In this document: one piece after another, positions 35,099 through 45,166 of the stretch
Layout: every line of letters begins with the position of its first letter
How positions within the stretch are numbered: position 1 is the first letter of the stretch
From: JAKFWF01 sp963750535
GTDB lineage: Bacteria > Pseudomonadota > Alphaproteobacteria > Rhizobiales > Hyphomicrobiaceae
Length of the DNA: 64,000 bases
Assembly (NCBI GenBank): GCA_963750535.1
Contig: CAVVRF010000040.1
Coordinates: 1 to 64,000, forward strand
Direction of reading: 5' to 3'
Translations under genes and position numbers: made by a program
The notes under the pieces: model-generated
Seen by the model: only the letters and a program-made list of their open reading frames with translations
Databases searched by the model: none
Told to the model about the DNA's origin: nothing

Positions 35099-37427
35099 AT
35101 GTCCGCCGAGCTGAAGATCGTAACGCGCATCGCCAATGAGCTCGGCGTGCAGGTGGCGCAAGTGGCCGCCACCGTCGAGCTGCTGGCGGAAGGCGCGACG
35201 GTGCCGTTCATCGCCCGCTACCGCAAGGAGAAGACCGGCGGCCTCGACGACACCCAGCTGCGCAAGCTCGACGAGCGGCTCGGCTACCTGCGCGAGCTCG
35301 AGGACCGCCGCGCCACGGTGCTGAAATCGATCGATGAGCAGGGCAAGCTGACGCCCGATCTCGCCCGCGCCATCGGCGGCGCCGAGACCAAGGTCGATCT
35401 CGAGGATCTCTACGCGCCGTTCAAGCCGAAGCGGCGCACCAAGGCGCAGATCGCGCGGGAAGCGGGCCTCGAGCCGCTCGCCGACGCGCTGCTGGCCAAT
35501 CCGACGCTGTCACCCGAAGCGGAAGCGGCCAAGTTCGTCTCGAGCGAGAAGGGCGTCGCGGACGCCAAGGCGGCGCTCGATGGCGCCCGTCACATCCTGA
35601 TCGAGCGCATCGGCGAGACGCCGCAGCTGGTCGGCAACTTGCGCGACTGGCTGTGGGAGACGGGGCTTTCCACCTGCAAGGTGGTCAAGGGCAAGGAGGC
35701 CGAGGGTGCCAAGTTCGCCGACTATTTCGACTTCTCGCAAAAGATGAAGGAGCTGCCGTCGCACCGCATCCTCGCGATGCTGCGCGGCCGCAACGAGGGC
35801 TTCCTCGACCTCGAGCTCGACGTGCCGAAGGTCGACAAGCAGCCGCATCCGGCGGACGGCAGGATCATGGCCGCCTTCGGCATCGCCGACCGCGGCCGGC
35901 CGGCCGACAAGTGGCTCGCCGACACCGTGCGGCTGGCCTGGAAGGCGAAGCTGCACGTGTCGCTGTCCGGCGATCTGATGACCCGCCTCAAGGAGCGGGC
36001 CGATGCCGAGGCGATCTCGGTGTTTTCGAAGAACCTCAAGGATCTGCTGCTTGCCGCGCCGGCCGGTCCGCGCGCCACGATGGGGCTCGATCCCGGCATC
36101 CGCACCGGCGTCAAGGTGGCGGTGGTCGATGCCACCGGCAAGGTGGTCGCCACCGACACCGTCTACCCGCACGAGCCGCGCCGGGACTGGCACGGCGCGA
36201 TGGCGACGATCGCGGCGCTGTGCATGAGGCACAAGGTCGAGCTGATCGCGATCGGCAACGGCACGGCCAGCCGCGAGACCGACAAGCTGGTTGCCGAGGT
36301 GATGCAGAAGATGCCCGAGCTGAAGCTCACCAAGGTGATGGTGAGCGAGGCCGGCGCCTCGGTCTATTCGGCCTCCGAGCTGGCGGCGAACGAGTTCCCC
36401 GATCTCGACGTGTCGCTGCGCGGCGCGGTGTCGATCGCGCGGCGCCTGCAGGACCCGCTGGCCGAGCTGGTCAAGATCGAGCCGAAGGCGATCGGCGTCG
36501 GCCAGTACCAGCACGATGTCGACCAGAACGGCCTTGCCCGCTCGCTCGACGCGGTGGTCGAGGACTGCGTCAACGCGGTCGGCGTCGACGTCAACACGGC
36601 ATCGGCGCCGCTGCTGGCGCGGGTGGCCGGACTGAATGCGACGCATCAGCAGCAACATCGTCGCCTTCCGCGACGAGAACGGCGCATTCAAGACCCGCTC
36701 CGCCATCAAGAAGGTGCCGCGGCTCGGGCCGAAGGCGTTCGAGCAGGCGGCGGGCTTCCTGCGCATCATGAACGGAGCCAATCCGCTCGACGGCTCGGCG
36801 GTGCATCCGGAAGCCTACAGCCTGGTCGAGAAGATCGCCGAGGCGACAAAGCGGCCGCTGAAGTCGATGATCGGCGACCGCACGTTCCTGAAGTCGCTAC
36901 AGCCGCAGGCAATTCGCCGACGACAAGTTCGGTATGCCGACGGTCACCGACATCCTGGCCGAGCTGGAGAAGCCCGGTCGCGATCCGCGGCCCGAGTTCA
37001 AGACCGCGACCTTCCAGGACGGCGTCGAGAAGATCTCGGACCTGAAGCCCGGCATGCAGCTCGAAGGCGTCGTGACCAACGTCGCGGCATTCGGCGCATT
37101 CGTCGACGTCGGCGTGCACCAGGACGGGCTGGTGCACATCTCGGAGCTGCCGACCGGTTCGTGAAGGACCCGCGCGAGGTGGTGAAGGCCGGCGACGTGG
37201 TCAAGGTGCGGGTCAAGGAGGTCGATGTCGCCCGCAAGCGCATCGCGCTGACGATGAAATCGGGGGCGATACAACCGGGCCATGCGGCAGGCGCGCGGCC
37301 AGCGGGCGGTGCGACCTCGGCCGGCAATCACCGTCCCGGCGCGCCGATCCCGAAAAAGCCCGAGCCGGCCGGCGAAAGCGCTCTTGCCGCGGCGCTGCGC
37401 AAGGCGCAGCAGCAGGGCAAGTCCTGA
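35099..37427 (+). CDS. tex: Tex-type RNA-binding transcription accessory protein (three frameshifts)
   Basis: About 775 aa when repaired. The N-terminal Tex helices (VPFIARYRKEKTGGLDDTQLR) run intact to an RNase-H-like YqgF domain (MGLDPGIRTGVKVAVVDATG, about 325) and TASAPLLARVAGLN. One extra base near 36640 (GCGAC-G-CATCAGC), one shift near 36910 and one missing G near 37155 (GAGCTG-CCGACC) break the C-terminal part, which still shows the helix-hairpin-helix region (LGPKAFEQAAGFLRI), NPLDGSAVHPE and an S1 domain (GMQLEGVVTNVAAFGAFVDVG). Tex binds nucleic acid and helps transcription elongation. Base errors are the likely cause, as in the other broken genes. Confidence 0.9.
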
Positions 37428-37526
37428 ACGGGATTGCGGCTATTCTGCCACATGCCGGGCCCGCAGCAGCGCCGGCGGCCTCCGGCGGCGATGCCAGCGT
37501 CGAGTGAATGGGCTAGAAGTCGGCGC

Positions 37527-38108
37527 ATGAAATCGACGCATTCGACATTCGCGGCGGGCTTGCGAAGGCTCGTGATCGGGCTTGGCGCGATTGCCGTGCT
37601 GTTGCTCGACACGCCCCTGGCGGCTGCCGGCGGCGCTTCGCCGCTCATTTACGAGGCGAAGTTCGGCGTGCTCTACCACGACGTGCCGAACCTCTGGAGC
37701 GGGTTCCGGCTCGAGAGCGGCGTCGACATCAATGGCGAGCTGTTGCTGGCGCCGGCGTTGCCGATCCTCGGCGGCGCGATCCGTCCGGCGATCGGCGGCA
37801 CGGTCAACACCGACGGCTACACCAGCAAGGCCTACATCGACGCCCGCTGGCAGATCGAGCTGCCGCACGGCTTCTATTTCGGTATCGGACTCGGGGCCGC
37901 CATCCACGACGGCCACCTGGTCCCGGACGCGCCCGACCGCAAGGCCTTGGGCGGCCGCTGGCTGTTCCATATCCCGGCCGAGATCGGCTACCGGCTGGAC
38001 CAGCACAACTCGATCTCGATCTATTTCGAGCACATGTCGAACGGCAATACGCAGACCTACAACGAGGCGCTCGACAGCATCGGCGTGCGCTACGGCTACC
38101 GGTTCTAA
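37527..38108 (+). CDS. Acyloxyacyl hydrolase / PagL-like outer-membrane protein
   Basis: A 193-aa exported protein: signal peptide to about residue 35 (PLAAAGG), then an eight-strand beta-barrel pattern of alternating residues (YIDARWQIELPHGFYFGIGLG). The C-terminal block EHMSNGN...NEALDSIGVRYGYRF carries the His-x-Ser pair and a downstream Glu of the PagL catalytic triad and ends in Phe, as outer-membrane barrels do. Family role: removal of the 3-O acyl chain from lipid A. It follows tex but has about 100 nt of spacing. Confidence 0.82.
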   Translation: MKSTHSTFAAGLRRLVIGLGAIAVLLLDTPLAAAGGASPLIYEAKFGVLYHDVPNLWSGFRLESGVDINGELLLAPALPILGGAIRPAIGGTVNTDGYTSKAYIDARWQIELPHGFYFGIGLGAAIHDGHLVPDAPDRKALGGRWLFHIPAEIGYRLDQHNSISIYFEHMSNGNTQTYNEALDSIGVRYGYRF

Positions 38109-38308
38109 AGCGCCGGCTTCCTCGACATTTCAGTCTGCGATGTGTGCACTCGGATCGCGATTTCGACCCGCTGGAGCAGCATCTGGGCCTGCAGGTCTGG
38201 CGCGGCTAGCCGGCAGCGCGCCGCCGACACTGCGCTTCCCCCGTGCGGCAGCGTCCGCTATAAGCCGCGGCAACTCTTGTGATTTCGCCCAAAAAGGCCA
38301 GCAATTTC

Positions 38309-39908
38309 ATGTCCAAGGCCCCTAAAGACCGGCGTCCCGAGGCGCGGCTGCCGCGCGGCTTCCGCGACTATGGCGGCGCGGAGATCGCCAGCCAGCGCGA
38401 GATGCTCGACAAGCTTGCCGCGGTATTCGAGCGGTACGGCTATGACGCGCTCGAGACGCCGGCGTTCGAGTACACCGATGCGCTGGGCAAGTTCCTTCCC
38501 GACACCGACCGGCCCAATGCCGGCGTGTTCTCGGTACAGGACGACGACGACCAGTGGATGAGCCTGCGCTACGACATGACGGCGCCGCTCGCCCGGCACG
38601 TGGCGGAGAATTTCGACAAGCTGCCGAAGCCCTATCGACGCTATTCGATGGGTCCCGTGTGGCGCAACGAGAAGCCGGGTCCGGGCCGTTTCCGCCAATT
38701 CATGCAGTGCGACGCCGATACCGTCGGCACCGACAACGTCGCCGCCGATGCCGAGGCCTGCATGCTGATGGCGGACGCCATGGAAGCGCTCGGCATCCCG
38801 CGCGGCAGCTACGTGATCAAGGTCAACAACCGCAAGGTGCTGGATGGCGTCCTGGCGTCGATGGCTCGATCGGCTTGTCGGGAAGCCGATGCTGGAGCGG
38901 CGGTTGACCGTGTTGCGCGCACTGGACAAATTCGATCGCTTGGCACGGATGGTGTTCGCCAATTGCTTGGGTCTGGTCGCAAGGACGAGAGCGGTGATCT
39001 ACACCAAGGGAGCGGGTCTGAGTGACGACACATCAAGCTCTGGTGCTGGTCCTTGCTTGCGTGGACCTCGGACATTCGCGACATCAGTCGATGCTGCAAT
39101 CCGAAGCTAATACGAGTCTTTGCGAGCGACGTCAACAATATGGTCTCGAATCTGATCGAACGATTTCGAAGGCGGTCCGGGAGCGCTCAGAGCTTTGGCA
39201 CGGCCATGACGCGAGTGAATGACGTTCTTCAAGGCGGACTGAACGGAGCTGGCAGATATTGGATCACTCATCGCGGCTGCTGGCTATGACGACGACCGCG
39301 TGCGCTTCGACCCCTCCATCGTGCGCGGTCTCGACTACTACACCGGCCCGGTGTTCGAGGCGGAGCTGACCTTCGAAGTGAAGAACGAGGACGGCGAGAC
39401 GGTGCGCTTCGGCTCGGTCGGCGGCGGCGGGCGTTACGACGACCTCGTCGCCCGCTTCACCGGCCAGAAGGTACCGGCGACCGGCTTCTCGATCGGCGTG
39501 TCCCGGCTGCAGGCGGCGCTGGCCCTGCTCGGCAAGACCGAGACAAAGGCTTCGCTCGGGCCGGTCGTCGTCCTGGTGATGGATAAGGCCGAGCTGCCGC
39601 GTTACCAGAAGATGGCGCAGGAGCTGCGCGGCGCCGGCATCCGCGCCGAGATGTACCTCGGCACCGCCGGCATGAAGCCGCAGATGAAATATGCCGACCG
39701 GCGCGGGAGCCCGTGCGTGATCATCCAGGGCAGCCAGGAGCGCGAGAAGGGCGAGGTGCAGATCAAGGACCTGATCGAAGGGGCGAAACGCGCCGCCGAG
39801 ATCAAGGATTCGAAGGAGTGGCGCGAGGGCCGCCCCGCGCAAGTCTCGGTGCCGGAAGCCGACCTCGTGAAAGAGGTCAGCGCCATCCTCGCCCGGCACA
39901 CGGGGTAG
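38309..39908 (+). CDS. hisS: Histidine-tRNA ligase (middle region broken by several indels)
   Basis: Class II synthetase. Frame one is clean to about 38860: LPRGFRDYGGAE (motif 1 region), SLRYDMTAPLARHVA (motif 2 approach), YRRYSMGPVWRNEKPGPGRFRQFMQCD (motif 2). From 38860 to 39290 the protein can only be read by changing frame at least five times (SIGL, LERRLTVLRALDKFDRL, GTDGVRQLLGSGRKDESGD, YTKGAGLSDD, NDVLQGGL, ELADIGSLIAAAGYDDDR). From about 39290 it is clean again: RFDPSIVRGLDYYTG, GGGGRYDDLV (motif 3) and the anticodon-binding domain. No foreign insertion is seen. A second hisS may exist elsewhere, or the reading errors are technical. Confidence 0.88.
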
Positions 39909-39960
39909 TATTCAAATACCACTGGCGGGTATTGGCTGGGTGGTGGCCACAATTACAGCC

Positions 39961-39982
39961 GTCATCCCGGCGAAGGCCGGGA
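39961..39982. repeat. Small hairpin repeat, left copy
   Basis: GTCATCCCGGCGAAGGCCGG(GA): stem CCGGC/GCCGG around GAAG. The same 22-nt unit appears inverted at 40085-40106. This palindrome type is scattered in many rhizobial-type genomes (from general knowledge). Confidence 0.75.
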
Positions 39983-40084
39983 CACACGACAACGGACAGC
40001 AAACTATATGTTGACGACCGAAGACGAAAGCAGCCGTTTCGCAATGTGTCCCCAAGCATTGCCCTCGCCGTTGCTTGTCGATCG

Positions 40085-40106
40085 TCCCGGCCTTCGCCGG
40101 GATGAC
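40085..40106. repeat. Small hairpin repeat, right inverted copy
   Basis: Exact reverse complement of 39961-39982, 102 nt away. Together the two copies could pair into one long stem-loop. Confidence 0.75.
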
Positions 40107-40210
40107 GGCACTGGGTGGTCTGGCACTGCGGATTCGATTGCCATCACTCCCTCACGCGTCGAGATAGCGCCGCGTCTGCGCCATCAGGCACAGGGGGCGG
40201 AGCGAGTCCC

Positions 40211-41398
40211 ATGACCTCCCAACTCGACCGCCGCTCGGCGCGCTGGCTCGAAGCACGGGCGTCGCGCGCGGCGACGATCCTGCAGGTGTTCGACGGCGCC
40301 GGTTTCGAGATGGTCGCGCCGTCGCACATCGAATCGGCGGCGCTGCTGGTCGACCTGATCGGCGAGGAGATGCGCGAGCGCACCTACGGCGTCAGCGACC
40401 GCAGCGGCCGCGAGCTGTGCCTGCGCACCGACCTCACGATTCCGATCTGCCGGCTCTACCTGGCGCGCTATCCGGAGGCCCGGCAGGTGGCGAAGTATGC
40501 CTCGAGCGGGGTGGTGTTCCGCCAGCCGACCGCCGTCGACGCCACCGATCTCGACGCCGGCGAGCTGCATCAGGTGGGCCTCGAGATCTTCAACAGCCGC
40601 GATCCGGCGCGCGCCGAGGTCGAGGTGCTCGACCTGGTACTGTCCGCGTTGCGCCGAAGCGACTTGCGCGCGGTCCGACTGCGCATCGGCGATGTCGGCG
40701 CATTCCACGACCTGGTCGACGCGATCGACATGCCGCAGCGCTGGCGCGAGCGGCTGAAACACCATTTCCGCCGCCCCAAGGCGTTCATGAGCTATCTGCG
40801 TCGCCTGACCAGCCGGCGCACGGGGAAAATGGCGGACGAGCTACGCCGGCTGCTGGATCCGGCCGATCCGGTGAAGAGCGAGCAGGCAATTGCGGGTCTG
40901 CTCGACGCCAAGGGCGTGACGGTGGTCGGCGCCCGCTCGCTCGCAGAGATCACGACGCAGCTGCTGGAGCAGTTGGCGGACGAGACCGATCCGCCGCTCG
41001 AGCTGCAGGTGGCCTCGATCATCGATACCTACCTCAGCATCGAGGCGCCGCCGCATGAAGCGCTGAAGCGGATCAGCGAGCTCGGCACCCGGCAGCCGGG
41101 GCTTGACCTGTCACGCTCGCTCGCCGCGTTCGAGAAGCGGCTGGCGCTGTTCGCCGATGCCCGCATCGATGTCGCCGACATGACGTTCGCTGCCGATTTC
41201 GGGCGGGACTACGAGTACTACACCGGCTTTGTCTTCGAGGTGACCCAGCCGGGGACGACCGGTGGCCGGGCGATTGCCGGCGGCGGGCGTTACGATCGGC
41301 TGCTGCAGGCGGTCGGCGCGCCGGTCCAGGTGCCGGCGGCGGGTGCCGCCATCTACACCGACCGGCTGCTGGCTGCGGCCTGGGGAGGCGGGCTGTGA
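40211..41398 (+). CDS. hisZ: ATP phosphoribosyltransferase regulatory subunit HisZ
   Basis: A 395-aa HisRS paralogue without synthetase activity that forms a hetero-octamer with short HisG. It keeps the class II core: FDGAGFEMVAPSHIESA, RTDLTIPICRLYLARYP, YASSGVVFRQ, and the motif GRDYEYYTGFVFEV and GGGRYDRLL, but lacks the anticodon-binding domain. It overlaps hisG by 4 nt (GTGA), so both are coupled. Role: makes HisG active and histidine-sensitive. Confidence 0.93.
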   Translation: MTSQLDRRSARWLEARASRAATILQVFDGAGFEMVAPSHIESAALLVDLIGEEMRERTYGVSDRSGRELCLRTDLTIPICRLYLARYPEARQVAKYASSGVVFRQPTAVDATDLDAGELHQVGLEIFNSRDPARAEVEVLDLVLSALRRSDLRAVRLRIGDVGAFHDLVDAIDMPQRWRERLKHHFRRPKAFMSYLRRLTSRRTGKMADELRRLLDPADPVKSEQAIAGLLDAKGVTVVGARSLAEITTQLLEQLADETDPPLELQVASIIDTYLSIEAPPHEALKRISELGTRQPGLDLSRSLAAFEKRLALFADARIDVADMTFAADFGRDYEYYTGFVFEVTQPGTTGGRAIAGGGRYDRLLQAVGAPVQVPAAGAAIYTDRLLAAAWGGGL

Positions 41399-42102
41399 GC
41401 GAAAATCTCATCTTCGCCATTCCCTCGAAGGGCCGGCTGATGGAGCAGTGCGCCGAGGCCCTGCGGAACGCCGGTATTGTCGTCCGCAAGACCGGCCCGG
41501 ACCGCGGCTATCGCGGTGAGATCGAGGGCCTTGCCGGCGTCGAGGTCGCCTTCGTCTCGGCCTCCGAGATCGTGCGCCATCTGCGCTCGGGCGAGGCGCA
41601 CCTTGGTATCACCGGGCGCGATCTGGTCGAGGAGTACATCGACGACTGGACGTCGAAGGTCGCGATCGTGCGCGCATTCGAGTTCGGCCCGGCCGACGTC
41701 GTGGTCGCGGTTCCCGATTTCTGGCTCGACGTGCACGTGATGGCCGACCTCGAGGAGATCGCGGTCGCGTTCCGGCGCAAGCATCGGCGCCGGCTCAGGG
41801 TTGCGACCAAGTACATGAACCTGACGCGGCGCTTCTTCACCGCGAACGACGTCGCGAGCTACCGCATCGTCGAGAGCCTGGGGGCGACCGAAGGCGCGCC
41901 GGCGGCCGGCAGCGCCGACCTGATCGTCGATATCACGACGACCGGCGAGACGCTGCGCGCCAATGGCCTGAGGGTGCTGGAGGATGGCGTGATCCTCAAG
42001 TCCCGCGCGAGCCTGGTGCGGGCGCTGGCGCCTCGCCGCTCCGACGTGGCGGCCGCCGCGGAGGCGGAGATCATGCGCCGGCTCAACGGTCGAGCCGGCT
42101 GA
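41395..42102 (+). CDS. hisG: ATP phosphoribosyltransferase, short form HisG
   Basis: A 235-aa catalytic subunit for the first step of histidine synthesis (ATP + PRPP). Short form: no C-terminal regulatory ACT-like domain, as expected with HisZ next door. Visible: AIPSKGRLMEQC at the start, LGITGRDLVEEY, VATKYMNLTRRFF and the PRPP loop DLIVDITTTGETLRANGL. GTG start overlapping the hisZ stop. Its 3' end overlaps the convergent protease gene by 20 nt. Confidence 0.95.
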   Translation: MSENLIFAIPSKGRLMEQCAEALRNAGIVVRKTGPDRGYRGEIEGLAGVEVAFVSASEIVRHLRSGEAHLGITGRDLVEEYIDDWTSKVAIVRAFEFGPADVVVAVPDFWLDVHVMADLEEIAVAFRRKHRRRLRVATKYMNLTRRFFTANDVASYRIVESLGATEGAPAAGSADLIVDITTTGETLRANGLRVLEDGVILKSRASLVRALAPRRSDVAAAAEAEIMRRLNGRAG

Positions 42103-44932
42103 CCTTGCCGTCGAATGCCGGGTGGCCCCTGAACCCGGCGCGGATGGCCCGATCGAACCGATGCGCGACGCGGCCGAAGCCATCGGTGTTCGGATGCAGC
42201 TCGTCGAACCATTCGGACGGCGCACCAACGGCATCGCGGCAATCGACGTGGTGGACGACGCCGGCGTGGCGGTCGGCCAGCGCTGCCAGGGCGTCGTTGA
42301 AGCGATCTACAATCGCCGCGACGATCGCGTTCTGCAGCGCGGTGCTGACAATTCCCCGGTGATCGCGCAGCGGCTTGCGGAGCCACTTGCCGTGATTGCG
42401 GGACGTCGCCCGGTCGTAGCCGTGGATGAAGAACTTCAGGTCGCTCTTTTCCGCGCGGGCGTCCGCCACGAGCTCCTCGAACAGCGACACGATGAGCTCG
42501 ATCTCGGGGCCGAGGCGCTGGTTGAGATATTGCTCGGCGGTGAGGCCGGGCTCGAACTTCCGCACGAAGTTCTTGACGTTGCCGTAGCCGAGCAGATCGT
42601 TGCCGCCGCCGCTGAGCAGGACGCCGTCCGGGCGCTTCTCGCGTATCGCCTGCATCACGTCGCTGGTGTCGGCGAGGATGCTGGTGATCTCCATGCCGGC
42701 GATGGCGCGGCAGTAGATCGGGTAGCGCATCGACAAGTGGTCGATGGTGTCCTTGACCGTGGGGTACGGGAACTGGAACCAGCTGTCACCTTCCGAAACG
42801 AGGGTGAGCCTGGTTCGTGAAGGGTCGTTGCACCTGGCGTCGAAGCCGGCGTTGCGGCGGAACCGAAGTGCCTGGCTCACCCCGATGATCGCGCCGTAGC
42901 CGAAGAAGCCGACCGGATCGCGGTTCGCCTCCCGTCGCGTATCGTCGGCGGGGGGCTCGAGCATCGTCCGGACGCCGGGCGTTCCGAACCAGGCTTCGAT
43001 GCGCCCGTCGGGAACGCCCGGATCATTGATCGCTGCGATCAGGGCGTCGGCGGTGGCCGGCGGCAGTTCTTGCGACCCGATCGACGTTCCCGGGACGGTC
43101 GGGCCGCGCTTGTCGCGGGCGATGGCTTCGACAATGGTCCTGAGCGAGATGCCCTCGTTGGCGACATGCCGGCCGGGCCTGCCGGACAGCCGCCGGATCC
43201 CCGATCGCATGAGCTTCTCGTCGATCCCAGCCTGATGCAGCCCGATAAGCTTCCATTTTCGGTCGAACACCGGACCGCCCGACTGTCCCGGCAATGTCGA
43301 GGCCGAGTAGCGCAGGAAGTAGTCGTCCCGGCGATCAGCCCGCTTGAAGCCGATGTCGAGCAGCCTCGAATTGTCGAGCGCCAGTGACAGGTCCCCGCCC
43401 TCGGCGTGGCCCAGCACCCAGCAGCGGCGCTGGTTTGCCTTGAGCCCTTCGACCGCGGTCGGGATCTCGCCGGCCTCGCGCGCCTTCACGTGTCCCATCG
43501 AATCCGGCAGGCCCTCGATCTCGAGGACCGTGAAATCGAGATCGGCGACGGAGGCGGCATGCAGCATCCTGCCGCATCGGAACCGCGGCACCGGCACCGA
43601 GGAATCGCTCGCGAACTCGTTGAACTGCAGCCAGGCCTTCTCCGGCGGCACCGCTCCGGGCACGTTCGACACCACGTGGGCGGCGGTCAAGGCGACGGGC
43701 CGATCGCCGAAGCTCGGATGCAGATCGCGGCCTCGAACCAGGAACGCGGTGCCCAGCGGCCGGTCCTCGTAGGGACCGTAGACGCCGGCCACGAACCGCG
43801 CCTGCGCGACCCCCGACCGCAGCGTCCTGAGCTGCTCGAGCGCATTGCTGCCGATCGGCGAATGCTTGCGCAGGCCATCGCTGGCCTCGACCAGATCCAG
43901 CATCTGGCTGGCGTTGTCTCCGAGCAGTATGCCGCCGCCGGGCTTCTCGGCAAGGCGGGTGCGAAGATACTGGATCAGGACGCCACCGCCGTCCGGCGAT
44001 TGGGGATCGATGCCCCAGACCTCCTCGAGCTGCCTGATCGAGCTTGCGATCTGGAACGCGTCGACGCTGGCATGGTCGGCCGCGGCGCCGTACCAGCGCA
44101 TGGCGTCGTCGAACCTGCGGCCGGCGACGCAGGCCTCTCCGAGCGTGGCTTGCAGCCACGGATCGGACCCGGCAGCAGTGGCGGAGCCGGCTAGTGCCTG
44201 CCGCTCCAGTACGCTCGCGAGCTCGGCGGCGATCTCGCGCCAGTTGCCGGCAAGGCCGCCGCCGCCGCCGTCGCGCTCGCGGCGGGCCGCCAGCGCAACC
44301 ATGTTCATCAGCGGCCAGTGGCCGTCGAAGATCGCCTGCTCATTGGAGTGGTTGGCCGAGCGGTTTTCGGCGGCGGAGCCGTAGTAGAGGATGGCGCGCG
44401 ACAGGAACGGCGCAAGGTGCCTTGCCGCGCGCTTCACTCCGCGGCCGGCGACGCCATCGACATAGATCTGCTTGTTCGCCCGCCCGAGCAGGCCCAGCAT
44501 CTCGCGTCTTTCGCCCTCGTATTCCCCGGCCGCTTCCGGCGGCAAGGCACGGATGTCGATCAAGGACTTGCCGTCGAGCACCAGATTGAGGGCGGCAATC
44601 CCCGATTCGAGGGTGTCGATCGCCGCCTGCAGTTGCCCCATCTCGATCAGCGCCTGGGCATATTGGCGCCGCACCATCGGTGCGTATGTGACGCTGTTGC
44701 CGTCATCGTAGCCGGCGCGCATGAGCGCCTGCGTAAGCCGCGCCAGGGTCTCGAACTGCCGGGCGCCGCGCAGCGCCGCAAGCAGCGTCTTGATCTGCTT
44801 CGCGTCGAACGCGATGCCGCCGCGATCGAGGGCCAGGATCGTCTCGTCGACCAGCGCATTGGCGGACGGAAAATCGAAATCCTCGATAAGCGCGGCGATG
44901 TCCTCGATCAAGTCCTGCGGCATCAGAAGCAT
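42083..44932 (-). CDS. Three-part protein: TPR-like, trypsin-like serine protease, SGNH hydrolase
   Basis: A 949-aa protein. Residues about 1-330: helical TPR region resembling the TRAFs-binding-type TPR (DUF4071) with RREMLGLLGRANKQIY and YGSAAENRSANHSNEQA. Residues about 380-600: chymotrypsin-fold protease with PVALTAAHVVSN (His, about 417), ADLDFTVLEIEG (Asp) and TLPGQSGGPVFD (Ser, about 551). Residues about 650-949: SGNH/GDSL hydrolase with LVSEGDSWFQFP (block I, about 715), LLSGGGNDLLG (block III Asn) and WFDELHPNTDGF (block V Asp and His, about 911). No signal peptide. Start at MLLMPQDL is chosen; GTG/ATG choices upstream (44986) are possible. No neighbour explains it. Protease and esterase activities are inferred from motifs; joint function unknown. 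Confidence 0.8.
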   Translation of the reverse strand: MLLMPQDLIEDIAALIEDFDFPSANALVDETILALDRGGIAFDAKQIKTLLAALRGARQFETLARLTQALMRAGYDDGNSVTYAPMVRRQYAQALIEMGQLQAAIDTLESGIAALNLVLDGKSLIDIRALPPEAAGEYEGERREMLGLLGRANKQIYVDGVAGRGVKRAARHLAPFLSRAILYYGSAAENRSANHSNEQAIFDGHWPLMNMVALAARRERDGGGGGLAGNWREIAAELASVLERQALAGSATAAGSDPWLQATLGEACVAGRRFDDAMRWYGAAADHASVDAFQIASSIRQLEEVWGIDPQSPDGGGVLIQYLRTRLAEKPGGGILLGDNASQMLDLVEASDGLRKHSPIGSNALEQLRTLRSGVAQARFVAGVYGPYEDRPLGTAFLVRGRDLHPSFGDRPVALTAAHVVSNVPGAVPPEKAWLQFNEFASDSSVPVPRFRCGRMLHAASVADLDFTVLEIEGLPDSMGHVKAREAGEIPTAVEGLKANQRRCWVLGHAEGGDLSLALDNSRLLDIGFKRADRRDDYFLRYSASTLPGQSGGPVFDRKWKLIGLHQAGIDEKLMRSGIRRLSGRPGRHVANEGISLRTIVEAIARDKRGPTVPGTSIGSQELPPATADALIAAINDPGVPDGRIEAWFGTPGVRTMLEPPADDTRREANRDPVGFFGYGAIIGVSQALRFRRNAGFDARCNDPSRTRLTLVSEGDSWFQFPYPTVKDTIDHLSMRYPIYCRAIAGMEITSILADTSDVMQAIREKRPDGVLLSGGGNDLLGYGNVKNFVRKFEPGLTAEQYLNQRLGPEIELIVSLFEELVADARAEKSDLKFFIHGYDRATSRNHGKWLRKPLRDHRGIVSTALQNAIVAAIVDRFNDALAALADRHAGVVHHVDCRDAVGAPSEWFDELHPNTDGFGRVAHRFDRAIRAGFRGHPAFDGKVSRLDR

Positions 44933-45166
44933 TCGAACCCCCACGTCAATGATTGAAATCGGCAATTCGACAAAGCTCGTGCCCATGTGGCCATGGCCGC
45001 AATAGGGTATGCCAGCGGTCACTGGCAACGCTAGACCCGTCGGGCGACACCGGCCGGCCTGCGTATCGCCGGTGCCGTGGCGGCGGTTGCCTGCCGCTCT
45101 TGCATTCACCGCCCCATCCGACGCATTGTCCGCGCGTCGATGCTGGATGCGAAGATCGAGGAATCG

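Larger units (their letters stand above)
39909..40210. other. Intergenic stretch between hisS and hisZ
   Basis: About 300 nt without a gene. It holds two copies in inverted orientation of the GTCATCCCGGCGAAGGCCGG hairpin (listed separately) and otherwise no recognised signal. Confidence 0.6.

Noticed and set aside
38860..39290. Possible mobile element or intron insertion inside hisS
   Set aside because: HisRS residues can be followed through the stretch in changing frames and the length matches the normal gene, so nothing has been inserted.
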